Assembly (NCBI RefSeq): GCF_001613425.1 | Contig: NZ_BDCI01000004.1 | Coordinates: 1 to 64,000 of the forward strand | Direction of reading: 5' to 3' | DNA length: 64,000 nt | Origin: Nocardia vulneris | GTDB lineage: Bacteria > Actinomycetota > Actinomycetes > Mycobacteriales > Mycobacteriaceae | Shown: one piece after another, positions 35,904 to 44,243 of the stretch | Layout: each line of letters begins with the position of its first letter | Position numbering within the stretch: position 1 is the first letter of the stretch | Made by a program: the position numbers and the translations under genes | Notes under the pieces: model-generated | What the model saw: the letters and a program-made list of their open reading frames with translations, nothing else | Database searches by the model: none | What the model was told of the DNA's origin: nothing

Positions 35904-36178
35904 CGCACGAGCAGAAACGGTTACTCCTCGCCGTCGTCGGCGTACTCAACTCCTCGAGCGCGGTCACCGCCGAGGACGTCCACCGGCGGCTGCCCGAGAC
36001 GATCCTCGACACCGTCGAAGACGTCGGGCACGTCCTCGCGATCCTCCGCAACGAGAAGGTCCGGTTCCGGCGCGGGAAGTACCCGGCGAACGTCCTCACC
36101 CGCGTACTGGGCATCCTCGACGGCAGCATCGACGAGGACAGCGACGACGCCGAAGACTACGTCGACCCGCGGTATTGA
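35900..36178 (+). CDS. Small prophage protein, winged-helix-like
   Basis: This 92-residue protein starts MTHEQKRLLLAVVGVLNSS with an ATGA overlap to the previous stop. The sequence (AVTAEDVHRRLPETILDTVEDVGHVLAILRNEKVRFRRGKY) is compatible with a small winged helix, and the C-terminus is acidic. Being next to int, it could be an excision or regulatory factor, but no family is recognised. Confidence 0.6.
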   Translation: MTHEQKRLLLAVVGVLNSSSAVTAEDVHRRLPETILDTVEDVGHVLAILRNEKVRFRRGKYPANVLTRVLGILDGSIDEDSDDAEDYVDPRY

Positions 36179-36214
36179 TGGAACCGCCGCGGCCGCGGCC
36201 GCGTCTAACCCTGC

Positions 36215-36370
36215 ATGACCAAACCACGCCCGACCTTGAAGCCTGCTCCGAAGTCCGAACCAGACCTGGGCGTTGACCGCGGCGAGCGGCGGAACGCTGC
36301 CGAAGTCGCCGCGTACCTGAACCGCACACGCCCCCGCCGCCGCAAGCCGGAGTCGGACGCAGTCAGCTAA
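36215..36370 (+). CDS. Tiny basic prophage protein (51 aa)
   Basis: An ATG at 36215 opens 51 codons ending in TAA. The product is rich in Lys, Arg and Pro (KPRPTLKPAPKSE...RTRPRRRKPESD). It fits the 185-bp gap before the convergent gene, with an 8-bp tail overlap. No strong ribosome binding site was seen, so this is tentative. Confidence 0.4.
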   Translation: MTKPRPTLKPAPKSEPDLGVDRGERRNAAEVAAYLNRTRPRRRKPESDAVS

Positions 36371-36581
36371 GGACGTCCGGCGGGATCTCGACTCGGCGGC
36401 TCGGGTGCGGCGCTGTGCCGTGCCCGAGTGCGCTCGGCGGCAGCGGCTCAGCGGAAGGATCGAGCTGGACGCCACCGAACGGAAGCTGGCGACCGACCTG
36501 CTGCCACATACCGTCATCACGCAGCAGCCACAGCTCGTCATCGGCGTCCGCGTAGAGCCCGGGCTCGGTGGGGAGGGCCAT
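36363..36581 (-). CDS. Small protein coupled to the XRE regulator
   Basis: This 72-residue protein begins MALPTEPGLYADADDELWLLRDDGMW; similar LPTEPGLYxD openings are common in small actinophage proteins of unknown role. Its ATG overlaps the stop of the XRE-TPR gene (ATGA), so the two are expressed together. Confidence 0.65.
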   Translation of the reverse strand: MALPTEPGLYADADDELWLLRDDGMWQQVGRQLPFGGVQLDPSAEPLPPSALGHGTAPHPSRRVEIPPDVLS

Positions 36582-37750
36582 CAGTCCAGGATCCCGCACG
36601 AGTTCGCGAGCGAGCGCAGCGTGTCCGAGCGGTACCGCTGCCGGTCTGCGACAGCCCGGACTGCCGCCTTGGCGGCGGGCGAGGAGCGCCAGTGCTGAGG
36701 AGCGATCGCCCGCGATTCCAACAACGCCTCCTCGGCGGCATCAAGATCTCCCGCCGCGAGGTGAGCACGAGCTGAGTCGAGCCAGAAGTACGAGGTGCGC
36801 TCCTTTGCCATTCCCTCGGGGATATGCGTGCCATTGGCGATCTCCAGGGCCTGACCCACATCGCCGAGATCGTTGTGCGCGGCGAGCCGGTAGAGCGCAA
36901 CGTTGGTCTCCCCGACGACAGTCTCGTACACGACACCTTCCGGGAAGCGTTGCGCCAGCGCTTCCGCCTCGGCAAGGTGGTCGCGTGAGGTGTCGGCGTC
37001 ACCCATCGTCGCGGAGATGGTTCCCGCGCGCATATGCAGAACGCTGTAGACCGCCGCGGCGGTCGGGTCCGAACCGACCAGGTCTTCGATGTCGGACATC
37101 GCACGGATGAGCAGGCGCATAGCCTGCTTCCCTGCGCCGATCCTGGTGAGTGTCGCCGCCTTCAGGTCCTGCACGATGGCAAGCCGGAGCGGGTCGCCAG
37201 ACAGTGTTGCCGCCCAAACCATCCGCTCGGTCGCGGTCATGCTCAGGTCGTTGTACCCCATCTTGTGGGCCAGGCTGTTCGCTGCCCGGTAGGCATCGGT
37301 GAGTAGCGCGTAGGCGGGCTCGCCCTCGACTTGGCCAGCAATCAACAGTCGGTCGACCAGGCCGGGCAGCACCTCGCCGATCTTCTTGTAGTTGGTGGCC
37401 CGACGCCATTGGCCCACCTTCGCGACGAGCGGCCGCAGCTGATCGACCGGCTCGGGCTCCAGGTCGTCATCCATCAAGTCGGTCGCGGCCAAAGTGCGCC
37501 GCAGAATCGGAACAATATCCAAGGTCTCCAATTGCTCCAGATCGTCTGCTACGTCGAACTTCGCCGCATCGATCTGAAGGGCGAGCGCGAGCTTGCCGAG
37601 GATGAACCTGCTCGGCGAGGCATGACCGCTGGTGGATTGCTTGATCATGCTCAGGCTTACGCCTGACTTCTGTGCCAGCTGTTCGTAGGTGAGGCCACGC
37701 AGCTTGGCGTACCGCTTGATGCGCGCGCCGACGGAATCGTTCTCAATCAC
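36581..37750 (-). CDS. XRE-family regulator with TPR domain (repressor candidate)
   Basis: This 389-residue protein has an N-terminal helix-turn-helix (RIKRYAKLRGLTYEQLAQKSGVSLSMIKQSTSG) and a long alpha-helical TPR region (AYALLTDAYRAANSLAHKMGYNDLS and further). This is the usual XRE-TPR architecture of actinobacteria, where a peptide or protein can bind the TPR part. It is divergent from the early operon at 37959, with tandem TTTGAACTT boxes in between, and is the best candidate for the lysogeny repressor. Confidence 0.82.
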   Translation of the reverse strand: MIENDSVGARIKRYAKLRGLTYEQLAQKSGVSLSMIKQSTSGHASPSRFILGKLALALQIDAAKFDVADDLEQLETLDIVPILRRTLAATDLMDDDLEPEPVDQLRPLVAKVGQWRRATNYKKIGEVLPGLVDRLLIAGQVEGEPAYALLTDAYRAANSLAHKMGYNDLSMTATERMVWAATLSGDPLRLAIVQDLKAATLTRIGAGKQAMRLLIRAMSDIEDLVGSDPTAAAVYSVLHMRAGTISATMGDADTSRDHLAEAEALAQRFPEGVVYETVVGETNVALYRLAAHNDLGDVGQALEIANGTHIPEGMAKERTSYFWLDSARAHLAAGDLDAAEEALLESRAIAPQHWRSSPAAKAAVRAVADRQRYRSDTLRSLANSCGILD

Positions 37751-37774
37751 GCCATCTACGGTAGCACCGAAATT

Positions 37775-37794
37775 TTGAACTTTTTTTGAACTTC
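37775..37794. promoter_or_regulatory. Tandem TTTGAACTT boxes, repressor operator candidate
   Basis: TTTGAACTT occurs at 37775-37783 and 37786-37794, one helical turn (11 bp) apart, 25-44 bp upstream of the XRE start in the divergent promoter region. This fits binding of a dimeric regulator to one face of the DNA. Confidence 0.5.
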
Positions 37795-37958
37795 GCCCGT
37801 CTATCAGGACTTTAACGTCAAGTTAGCACTCGGTGTCGGGTCACGGCCCCGACCGGCGAAGCAGGACCCCCGAAGCCCCAGAGCCGATCAGGGGTGAGGG
37901 AACTCCCCGACACCGGGTGCACTCCAACCACACACACGCATCCGAGGGGTATCGCCCA

Positions 37959-38078
37959 ATGCCCGCACCATACGTCGCAGCGCTCGTGCTCGCGGCATGC
38001 CTCGGCCTCATGGCCGTCATCTGTTATGTCCTCGCAATCAAGGACTGGCACCTCTTCCGCGCGGAGGATGAGCGGTGA
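37959..38078 (+). CDS. Small single-pass membrane protein (39 aa)
   Basis: The protein MPAPYVAALVLAACLGLMAV... has one membrane segment and a charged C-terminus. GAGGGG lies about 10 bases before the ATG. Its stop overlaps the next start (GTGA). It is the first gene of the rightward early operon. Confidence 0.6.
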   Translation: MPAPYVAALVLAACLGLMAVICYVLAIKDWHLFRAEDER

Positions 38079-38263
38079 ACGCCGCGACCATCGCGTCCCG
38101 CCAACGCTGGGATCTCCAGCATCGCTTCTGCGGCGACGAATCCGCGCCGGCCAGCCTGGACGAAGCCCGCTACGTCATGACCACCCACGCCGCGCACGGC
38201 CCCGCCTGCCTGCAGTACCTCGCCGCCGAGGCATACAGCGGCGGATGCCGGGGGCTGGCATGA
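38075..38263 (+). CDS. Small prophage protein (62 aa)
   Basis: It starts with GTG overlapping the previous stop and ends overlapping the next ATG (ATGA), so it belongs to a coupled chain. The sequence has FCGDE, THAAHGPACLQYL and two further Cys, possibly metal-binding. No family is recognised. Confidence 0.6.
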   Translation: MNAATIASRQRWDLQHRFCGDESAPASLDEARYVMTTHAAHGPACLQYLAAEAYSGGCRGLA

Positions 38264-38769
38264 ACATCACCGAGATCGATCCCCACGGATGGCGAAACTG
38301 GTCCGAACAGTTCTCTGTCGACCTCACCCGGTTCCGTGTCAGTGACGCGCCCGAGATGCGCGACCTCAATGCCTACACGCTCAAAGGGCTCGAAAGTGCT
38401 GAACATGTTGCCGGACGGCTCTTCCCGCCGGATATCGACTGGCACCCCAACGGAGTCATCACCCCAGTTGCCGACCGATGGAATCGATCCGTCGGTCACA
38501 CATTCATGCTGCTTCTCCGCTGCGGCGAATGGGTCAACGCGCCACGCGATATATCAGGACCACGCAACCAATTCGGCGTGCTGCCCTGCGTGCTCCTGCC
38601 TGACGGTCGTCATATCCCCCCGATGCTGACGCAGGTCCTCGAAGCGCTCGCGCGCGGCGACACATTCCTGGTGGGCGCCGTCATCCGCGAACGGTTTGCC
38701 CTCGATGAGTGGGCGAAACGCGAACGAGCGAACACTGGGCGCCGATCCCCTGGAGGAACGCGTGCCTGA
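38260..38769 (+). CDS. Prophage protein of unknown function (169 aa)
   Basis: A soluble protein beginning MNITEIDPHGWRNWSEQF. No motif is recognised. It is coupled by ATGA overlap to the gene before, and its end overlaps the start of the next gene. Its length and position suggest an early or lysogeny gene. Confidence 0.65.
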   Translation: MNITEIDPHGWRNWSEQFSVDLTRFRVSDAPEMRDLNAYTLKGLESAEHVAGRLFPPDIDWHPNGVITPVADRWNRSVGHTFMLLLRCGEWVNAPRDISGPRNQFGVLPCVLLPDGRHIPPMLTQVLEALARGDTFLVGAVIRERFALDEWAKRERANTGRRSPGGTRA

Positions 38770-39022
38770 TCACGACGGCCCCGAAGTGACCATCGGCTAC
38801 ACCGCAAGCCAGGGCATAACCGCCCGCGGCGGGGCGCTCTGGTTCTGGGCAGGGTTCCTCACAGCCTGCCTGGCAGCGGCCACCGTATCCGCGGGCGTGC
38901 TGATCCTGAACGTCTACAACGGCGGCCCCGTCGTGGCGATGAGCATCGCCACCGCTGCAGCTGCCGGGTTGGCCGTCCTGGCGCGGGCCATGCAGCGCCG
39001 CGCCATCCGCCGAGCCTCGTGA
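38762..39022 (+). CDS. Small membrane protein with two transmembrane segments
   Basis: This 86-residue protein starts at GTG 38762 behind GGAGG. It has two hydrophobic stretches (LWFWAGFLTACLAAATVSAG and VVAMSIATAAAAGLAVLA) and a basic C-terminus. No family is recognised. It overlaps its neighbours by 8 and 4 bp. Confidence 0.65.
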   Translation: MPDHDGPEVTIGYTASQGITARGGALWFWAGFLTACLAAATVSAGVLILNVYNGGPVVAMSIATAAAAGLAVLARAMQRRAIRRAS

Positions 39023-39216
39023 ACGACGAAGAAGCCCCACCTCCCGAAGGAGGTGGGGCTCGTCGTGAGGCGATGGTGCGGTTGATCCTGGAAGAACTGT
39101 TCGACGCGGGCGCGGCCAGCGTCTCAACCGCCGACCCGGCAAAGGCGCGGCGAATCGCGCTGCACCACGCCAGCGAACAGGTCTGGGCGACAATGCCGAA
39201 AGAAGCGTGGCGGTGA
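39019..39216 (+). CDS. Small prophage protein (65 aa)
   Basis: It starts with GTG overlapping the previous stop. The helical region ARREAMVRLILEELFDAGAA and the tail RRIALHHASEQVWATMPKEAW suggest a compact alpha-helical protein. Function is unknown. Confidence 0.55.
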   Translation: MNDEEAPPPEGGGARREAMVRLILEELFDAGAASVSTADPAKARRIALHHASEQVWATMPKEAWR

Positions 39217-39282
39217 CCCGCCTGCTCGCCGCCGCGGCCGCGCTCGCTCGCGAGTACGCCGAGCACTGGGTCGGCGCCGAGC

Positions 39283-39501
39283 ATGTCGCACGACTCGTCA
39301 CCCACCACCGGATATTGTGTGCCGGTGGCGTTTCAAGTGGGGGACCGAGTACAGATCAAGGCCAGTCCCGTGTCGGTGTTCGAGATCGTCGAGACCGACG
39401 TGGACGGCAACCCGGAACGCGTCCTGATCCAAGCCGAAGCATCCGCGCCGGGCCGCTACCCGTTCGTCTACAACACCGCCGACCTGATCGCGGCCGAGTA
39501 A
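39283..39501 (+). CDS. Small beta-rich prophage protein (72 aa)
   Basis: The region from VAFQVGDRVQIKASPVSVFEIVETDVDG onward resembles an SH3-like or KOW-like small beta barrel. Start codon choice is uncertain (ATG 39283 or GTG 39325). It overlaps a low-quality frame starting at GTG 39213, which could be a further small gene but has no stop before the lipoprotein. Confidence 0.55.
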   Translation: MSHDSSPTTGYCVPVAFQVGDRVQIKASPVSVFEIVETDVDGNPERVLIQAEASAPGRYPFVYNTADLIAAE

Positions 39502-39575
39502 CACCACGCGGGAATTTCCAGCGGGGGCGATGTCGTGGGTCTATGGTTGCGGCCAACAACGCCCGAGGGGACCCG

Positions 39576-40310
39576 ATGAAAACCGCCATCGCAATTGTGG
39601 CAATCGCTGTCGGCATGGCTGGCGCCGTCGCCGGATGTGGCAGCGACGAGCCCTCGGCGAGCACCACCAGCACGCCGGTCGTCGTACCGAACAGCGAAGA
39701 AGGGCCGGGCACCCGGGACAAGAAGTTCTTGGACGCCCTCACCCCGTATTGGCGGGCAAGCGGCGACACGACGAAGCTGGTCCAGGCGGCGAGTATCGCG
39801 TGCAACCAGATGGCGTCCGGCCAGAAACTGGAGGCCTTGGCTCAGCTATCCGGGGGCACGATCATCGACGGGAGTGTCCAGGGTGACCCCGTCAAGATCG
39901 CGCAGGCTGGTGATTTCCTCTACGCGTCCGCGGTGGGATTCTGCCCGGGCCAGTTGACCGGACTCGCAGCACCGACCACTGCACCGGCGCCGACCGCAAG
40001 GGGGCGATGCCAGCCAGCACCAGATGGTGTCGTCTCCACGATCAACGGTGCGTTCAAGAACTCTGCGTACCGGCTGGCGGACGTGTCCGCGATCCAGGTT
40101 GGTGAACTGCTCTGGGTCGGCGGGAACATCATGAACGGAGCCACGAAGGTCTCGAGCGCTGATGTGTGGATCTCGAAGGGGCCGGTAACCTACGCGATCT
40201 CCGGCGATGCTCGACGGCAGACCACACTGCCTGACGGCCGCGACGTCCTGAACGTCAGCGCCGGAGACGACGACGGGATCGCCGTACAGGGCTGCGTCAC
40301 CGGTCGTTAG
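39576..40310 (+). CDS. Prophage lipoprotein with DUF732-like domain
   Basis: This 244-residue protein has a signal peptide and lipobox (MAGAVAGC, Cys near 21), a Ser/Thr-rich linker, then a domain like mycobacterial DUF732 (DKKFLDALTPYW, ACNQMASGQ, YASAVGFCPGQL). It should sit on the outer face of the membrane during lysogeny, where it could affect superinfection or the envelope (inference). ATG at 39576 follows GAGGGG. It converges on the late operon, overlapping the hydrolase stop by 4 bp. Confidence 0.72.
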   Translation: MKTAIAIVAIAVGMAGAVAGCGSDEPSASTTSTPVVVPNSEEGPGTRDKKFLDALTPYWRASGDTTKLVQAASIACNQMASGQKLEALAQLSGGTIIDGSVQGDPVKIAQAGDFLYASAVGFCPGQLTGLAAPTTAPAPTARGRCQPAPDGVVSTINGAFKNSAYRLADVSAIQVGELLWVGGNIMNGATKVSSADVWISKGPVTYAISGDARRQTTLPDGRDVLNVSAGDDDGIAVQGCVTGR

Positions 40311-41392
40311 ATCGCAGTGACCTCCGGCCAGTCCACCGCGGGCAACGTCAGCAGCGGATCCGGTACGCCGCGGACGTAGGTGTCGAGGAATGCTCGTGTC
40401 CATCGGGGGTGCATTTCCATCGCCCGCGCGGCGCCGATGGTGCCGAGCAGTGTGGCGGGCTTCTTGGTGAGCAGGCCGACGTCGGTGAACGCGTAGTGCC
40501 GGGCGCCGGCGACCTGGTAGCGGTGCAGGGGTCCGTGGTTGGTGGCGGCGTAGGTGGACCAGCCGGCCATTTCGGCGCCGGTGGTGAATCCGTCGCTGGC
40601 GTTGACCGGTCCGGACAGCAGCATGACCGGTTGCGGGATGCCGTTGTTCTGGGCGAGGTTCGTGGTGCCTGCGTATCCGACGGGGCCGTCCAACAGAGCA
40701 ACGGCCTTGATGCGGACAGGTTCTTGATAGGCAGCTTCCATGCCGGTGGTGCCGCCGTAGCTGTGGCCGACGACCGCGACCTTGTCGACGTCGGCCTGCG
40801 CTCCGATCCCGTTCGGCAGGGCGGAGATCTGGCCAAGCAGGCAGCGGACGTCCGCGACCCGGGCGGCTAGGGTCTTGGCCCACTGGTTCCCGACGTAGCC
40901 AGCGTTCTGGTTGATCACGCCGTTGGACCATTCCGTGCACACCGATTCGTAGGTGCACGACGTGGTCAGCACCAGGTAGCCGTGCGAGGCCAGTTCCTGG
41001 GCGAGGATCGAGGAGCAGTTGCCGGGGACACCGAACCCAGGCGAGAAGATCACCACGGGCAGTAGGCCGAGGTCGGTGCGCACGTCCCCGTTCAGCACCG
41101 CTCGGGTGTCGCGCTGGTTGACGTTCGGGTACATCGTCTGGCTTTGCGGGGTGAACCAGCCAGGCACCTCGATGCCGTTGGTGATTTGGCTGGCCATCGT
41201 GTTGTCGTAGGCGTTGACCGCCGACAGGTACCTCGCGACGGGACCGGTCGTGGAGGTCGGATACCAGGCGGTGACGGAGATCTTGCGCGGCGCGACGTTG
41301 GTGAAGTTGTCCTTGCGCGGGTCGCTGATGAACAGCCTGCGGTTGCCGACCGGGTTCGGTCCGGTCATTGCAGGCAGAAGTGTCACGGCCAC
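40307..41392 (-). CDS. Alpha/beta hydrolase, putative envelope esterase of the phage
   Basis: This 361-residue alpha/beta hydrolase has nucleophile elbow GHSYGG, an oxyanion-type segment VVIFSPGFGVPGNCSSILAQELASHGY, and an Asp and His downstream (ARHYAF). It resembles PAF-acetylhydrolase or dienelactone-type hydrolases. GTG at 41392 has AAGGAG 6 bases upstream. It is the last gene of the tail/lysis operon. Mycobacteriophage LysB proteins, also serine esterases, cut mycolate esters, so a similar job on the envelope is plausible but unproven. No signal peptide is present. Confidence 0.7.
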   Translation of the reverse strand: MAVTLLPAMTGPNPVGNRRLFISDPRKDNFTNVAPRKISVTAWYPTSTTGPVARYLSAVNAYDNTMASQITNGIEVPGWFTPQSQTMYPNVNQRDTRAVLNGDVRTDLGLLPVVIFSPGFGVPGNCSSILAQELASHGYLVLTTSCTYESVCTEWSNGVINQNAGYVGNQWAKTLAARVADVRCLLGQISALPNGIGAQADVDKVAVVGHSYGGTTGMEAAYQEPVRIKAVALLDGPVGYAGTTNLAQNNGIPQPVMLLSGPVNASDGFTTGAEMAGWSTYAATNHGPLHRYQVAGARHYAFTDVGLLTKKPATLLGTIGAARAMEMHPRWTRAFLDTYVRGVPDPLLTLPAVDWPEVTAI

Positions 41393-41424
41393 AGCGGGCT
41401 CCTTTGTGCAGAAGGGGAAACGGA

Positions 41425-43530
41425 TCACCGGATGGCGACGGTCAGCGCGAGCCACGCGCCGGAGGCCGAGGTGAAGGTGGGCGGATCCATGGAGGTGCCG
41501 GCGGCGATCGTCCATGCGTCGCCGTGCCCGATGTGCGTGGAGCCCGCGGAGGAGTTGCAGCGGACGTTGACGAAGTTGCCCCACGACGCGGGCGGCACGG
41601 TCGGGTACGTCGAGTTCTGGCTGCCCACGCCGATCGCGCCCCACAACCAGTTCCTCGACCCCGCAGCGGGGGTCAGAGACGGCGGGTTCATGTTCGTGCC
41701 CGAGCCAGTCGTCGACCCGACCTCGATGTCGGCGATGGTGCCGGACCAGTTCTTGATCACGCGGACGGTCCACGCCCGGTGCAGGCTGGTGGTGTTGGTG
41801 ATCGTCAATGCCGCGGCGGTGCCCTGGATTCCAGCGAACAACGCGAACGTCGACACTGTCGAGTTGGCGTATTGGCCGATCTTCGTCCACCCGCTCGAGC
41901 TGGTACCGATCGTCGTTTGCGATCCATCGGCTTGGAATTCGACCAGCAGCAGGTCACCGGTCGCGGCGGTAGGCATGGTGATGTTGGTGCTGGTGCCGTT
42001 GGAGTCGGCGAAGTCGGTGAGATACGCGGCGAGCCTGGGGAAGGTCGTGATCTGCGGGCGGATCACGTGCGCCGCAGCGACCTTACCCGCCGAGGTCGCG
42101 CTCGGAGTGGCCGTGTACGTCGTGGTCGTGGTGGCGGTTGGTTGGACGTCGTAGGCCGCGGAGTGCTGGAAGTTCGAGGTTTGCGCAGACACCCATTCGC
42201 GGGAGTCGAGGATTTCGGCGTCGGCGTTGGTCCATGTGGTGGTGAGGGCTGTATCGGTGGCGTTGGACGAGGTGCTGAACAGCAATACCTCGGTGTTGTC
42301 CAGCCCGGTAGCGACCGCGGGGGCGGCGATACCGGTGGTGTTGTTGGTGAGCAGGTAGCCGTTGCTGTAATCGCCGATCGGCATCCCGTTGTCCACGGTC
42401 GCGCCGACGTAGGCGACGATCGTGGTGATGATCGCGCGGATGCTCGTCGTCGGCGACGGGGTGATCGTCACCGAGGTCTCCGAACCGCGGATCGTCCAGA
42501 AGTAGGCCATGTAGACGCCATTGCTGGCGCTGTCGTCGCGCTGCTGGATGAAGTTCCATTGCGCACCGCCGGTCAGCCCGTCCGGCGTGACCGCCACCGC
42601 GGCCGCGGCCGACTTGCTGATGTGGACCTGCATGACCAGCAGATCGCCGCTGGCGCTACCGGACGGGTAGTTCGAGGTGAAGCTCGTCGGCGCCGAAGGC
42701 GAGGCGTCGAAGATCGCTCCATTGGAGGCAACCCTGGTCGGCGCGGCAGGCGCGGCATTCACCACCGCGGTGCCGGACCCGGAAGCGGCGATGGCGGTCT
42801 GCGCGACCGAGGTGACCGTGGCGGTGCCCGAGCCGGACGCGGCGATCGCGGTCGCCGCCGACGCGGTCACAGCGGATGTGCCGGTGCCGCTGGCGCTGAT
42901 CGCGGTCGCCGCTCCTGCCGTGACAATCGCCGTGCCCGACCCCGAGGCGGCGATCGTGGTCTGTGCGACCGGTACCACTGCCGCCGTGCCCGACCCCGAG
43001 GCCTGCATGTCGGTGAGTAGCCCGCCGACCGTGGCGGTGCCCGAGCCGGACGCCTGAATGTCGACTACCGCCTGCGGGGTGACCGCCGCGGTCCCGGAGC
43101 CTGTCGCAGCGATGGTCGTGGTGGTAGTCGTCGGCACCGTCGCCGTTCCCGAGCCGGTTGCCTGTGCGGTGCAGTGCGCGGCCGCGGTCACTGCCGCCGT
43201 GCCGGAACCTGAGGCGGCGATAGAGGTGGTGAAGAGTTCGAACGCTGTGACAGTCGACGTGCCGGACCCGGAAGCGGCGATGGCGGTCTGCGCGACCGAG
43301 GTGACTGTGGACGTCCCGGCGCCGGAGGCTGCGATGGTTGTGCGCGCGCTCGTAATGACCGTTGCCGTGCCGGTCCCGCTGGCGTCGATGAACGCCGGCA
43401 GCGGATAGAACGGCACCCACTCTCCGCCACTGACGAACGTCTGCCCCGTCGGCGCGGTCGACAGCAGCGTCGCCGGGACTGGAGCCTTCGAGGTCAGCGC
43501 CTGAGCGGCGGGAGCGCTCGACAACACCAT
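41425..43530 (-). CDS. Repeat-rich tail fibre / receptor-binding protein candidate
   Basis: This 701-residue protein has a short N-terminal region and about 213 residues (48-260) made of 12 copies of an 18-residue unit around IAASGSGTATVTxxAxT. A C-terminal 440 residues follow with two similar lectin-like or jelly-roll-like domains (GDLLVMQVHISKSAAAAV and GDLLLVEFQADGSQTTIG). The repeat shaft plus distal domains is typical of tail fibres. It follows the other tail genes and precedes the hydrolase. Confidence 0.75.
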   Translation of the reverse strand: MVLSSAPAAQALTSKAPVPATLLSTAPTGQTFVSGGEWVPFYPLPAFIDASGTGTATVITSARTTIAASGAGTSTVTSVAQTAIAASGSGTSTVTAFELFTTSIAASGSGTAAVTAAAHCTAQATGSGTATVPTTTTTTIAATGSGTAAVTPQAVVDIQASGSGTATVGGLLTDMQASGSGTAAVVPVAQTTIAASGSGTAIVTAGAATAISASGTGTSAVTASAATAIAASGSGTATVTSVAQTAIAASGSGTAVVNAAPAAPTRVASNGAIFDASPSAPTSFTSNYPSGSASGDLLVMQVHISKSAAAAVAVTPDGLTGGAQWNFIQQRDDSASNGVYMAYFWTIRGSETSVTITPSPTTSIRAIITTIVAYVGATVDNGMPIGDYSNGYLLTNNTTGIAAPAVATGLDNTEVLLFSTSSNATDTALTTTWTNADAEILDSREWVSAQTSNFQHSAAYDVQPTATTTTTYTATPSATSAGKVAAAHVIRPQITTFPRLAAYLTDFADSNGTSTNITMPTAATGDLLLVEFQADGSQTTIGTSSSGWTKIGQYANSTVSTFALFAGIQGTAAALTITNTTSLHRAWTVRVIKNWSGTIADIEVGSTTGSGTNMNPPSLTPAAGSRNWLWGAIGVGSQNSTYPTVPPASWGNFVNVRCNSSAGSTHIGHGDAWTIAAGTSMDPPTFTSASGAWLALTVAIR
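42751..43389 (-). repeat. Twelve tandem 51-60 bp repeats in tail fibre gene
   Basis: The coding repeats encode ASGSGTA-type units of about 18 residues. Individual copies differ at the DNA level, so this is an old, diverging array that keeps the GxGT turn. Confidence 0.85.
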
Positions 43531-43539
43531 CGCGCGCGT

Positions 43540-43887
43540 TTAGGTCTGGGTGTAGGTGATCGGGGCGACGATCTGGGATTGCGCGCCGGGCGACTGGCTC
43601 GCGGACAGGGCGCCGCCATCGAGGTAGGTGCCGCCCGAGGACGCGGTCCACAGGCCCCAGTGGGTGTAGGTGCCCGCGGCGACGTCGAAGGTGACCGAGG
43701 TGCCGGTGACGGCGCCGCCGCTGGAGGTGCCCCAGGTGGTTTGCTTGCGCGCGTACGCGGGGCTGCCGCCTGTCGCTTCGTTCGCGCCGGTCGAGCCAGG
43801 GCTGCTGGTGTGCAGCGACAGCCACGTGCCAGCGCCCTTGTAGGCGTCACACATCGTGTTCTTCAGGCCGGTGGTGGCGATGGCCAT
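43540..43887 (-). CDS. Small tail protein
   Basis: This 115-residue protein beginning MAIATTGLKNTMCDAYKGAGTWLSLHT is of a kind often found among minor tail genes of actinophages. It is beta-rich (TSVTFDVAAGTYTHWGLWTASSGGTYLDGG). A 34-bp leader identical to that of the major tail protein gene lies just upstream (43890-43923), so its translation or expression may be high. Confidence 0.7.
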   Translation of the reverse strand: MAIATTGLKNTMCDAYKGAGTWLSLHTSSPGSTGANEATGGSPAYARKQTTWGTSSGGAVTGTSVTFDVAAGTYTHWGLWTASSGGTYLDGGALSASQSPGAQSQIVAPITYTQT

Positions 43888-43889
43888 CG

Positions 43890-43923
43890 TTGTGTCCCTT
43901 CAGGATTCGCAGGCCCTGAATGG
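43890..43923 (-). repeat. 34-bp identical leader repeat, copy A
   Basis: This is exactly identical over 34 bp to 56411-56444. On the minus strand it has TTCAGG...CCTGAA inverted arms followed by an AAGGGA ribosome binding site, a few bases before the ATG of the small tail gene. Confidence 0.85.
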
Positions 43924-43931
43924 GGGTTAGG

Positions 43932-44243
43932 TCAGCCGATGCGGCGGAGGGTTCCGTAGAACCACAGGTAGTCGTCGGGGGTGTTCGGAAACTTCACGTA
44001 GCACCGGTAGTGGGGCCGGTCCGGCAGGGCGTCCATCGTGGTGGAGGTTTCAGCCCACGAGAACGAGGTGGTGTCGTACGTGCCGTCGAAGGTGTCGAGG
44101 ATGGTGGTGTTGTCGGTGTCGTACACCTCGATGCGCGCTTCGGTGTCGAGCGGAAACGTCGAGCCGCTGATCGAGGCGGTGAACACGAAGTCTGCGCCGA
44201 TCCCGTTGTCGAGGAGCTTGTGGAACGGCGGCGTCTTCGTCAT
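43932..44243 (-). CDS. Tail-region protein (LtfC-like)
   Basis: This 103-residue beta-rich protein (ADFVFTASISGSTFPLDTEARIEVYD...YVKFPNTPDDYLWFYGTLRRIG) resembles small immunoglobulin- or LtfC-like tail proteins of actinophages. ATG at 44243 overlaps the stop of the upstream gene (ATGA). Confidence 0.65.
   Translation of the reverse strand: MTKTPPFHKLLDNGIGADFVFTASISGSTFPLDTEARIEVYDTDNTTILDTFDGTYDTTSFSWAETSTTMDALPDRPHYRCYVKFPNTPDDYLWFYGTLRRIG

Noticed and set aside
36405..37110. Plus-strand frames opposite the XRE-TPR gene
   Set aside because: They are shadows of a gene with clear HTH and TPR patterns and lack ribosome binding sites.
39207..40310. 367-codon frame that would fuse a small gene to the lipoprotein
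   Set aside because: The middle part is arginine and proline-rich, another small gene overlaps it in a different frame, and the lipoprotein has its own start with ribosome binding site and signal peptide at 39576.
42751..43389. Repeats in the tail fibre gene considered as a CRISPR or IS remnant
   Set aside because: The units are coding, imperfect, without unique spacers, and translate to a regular ASGSGT pattern.
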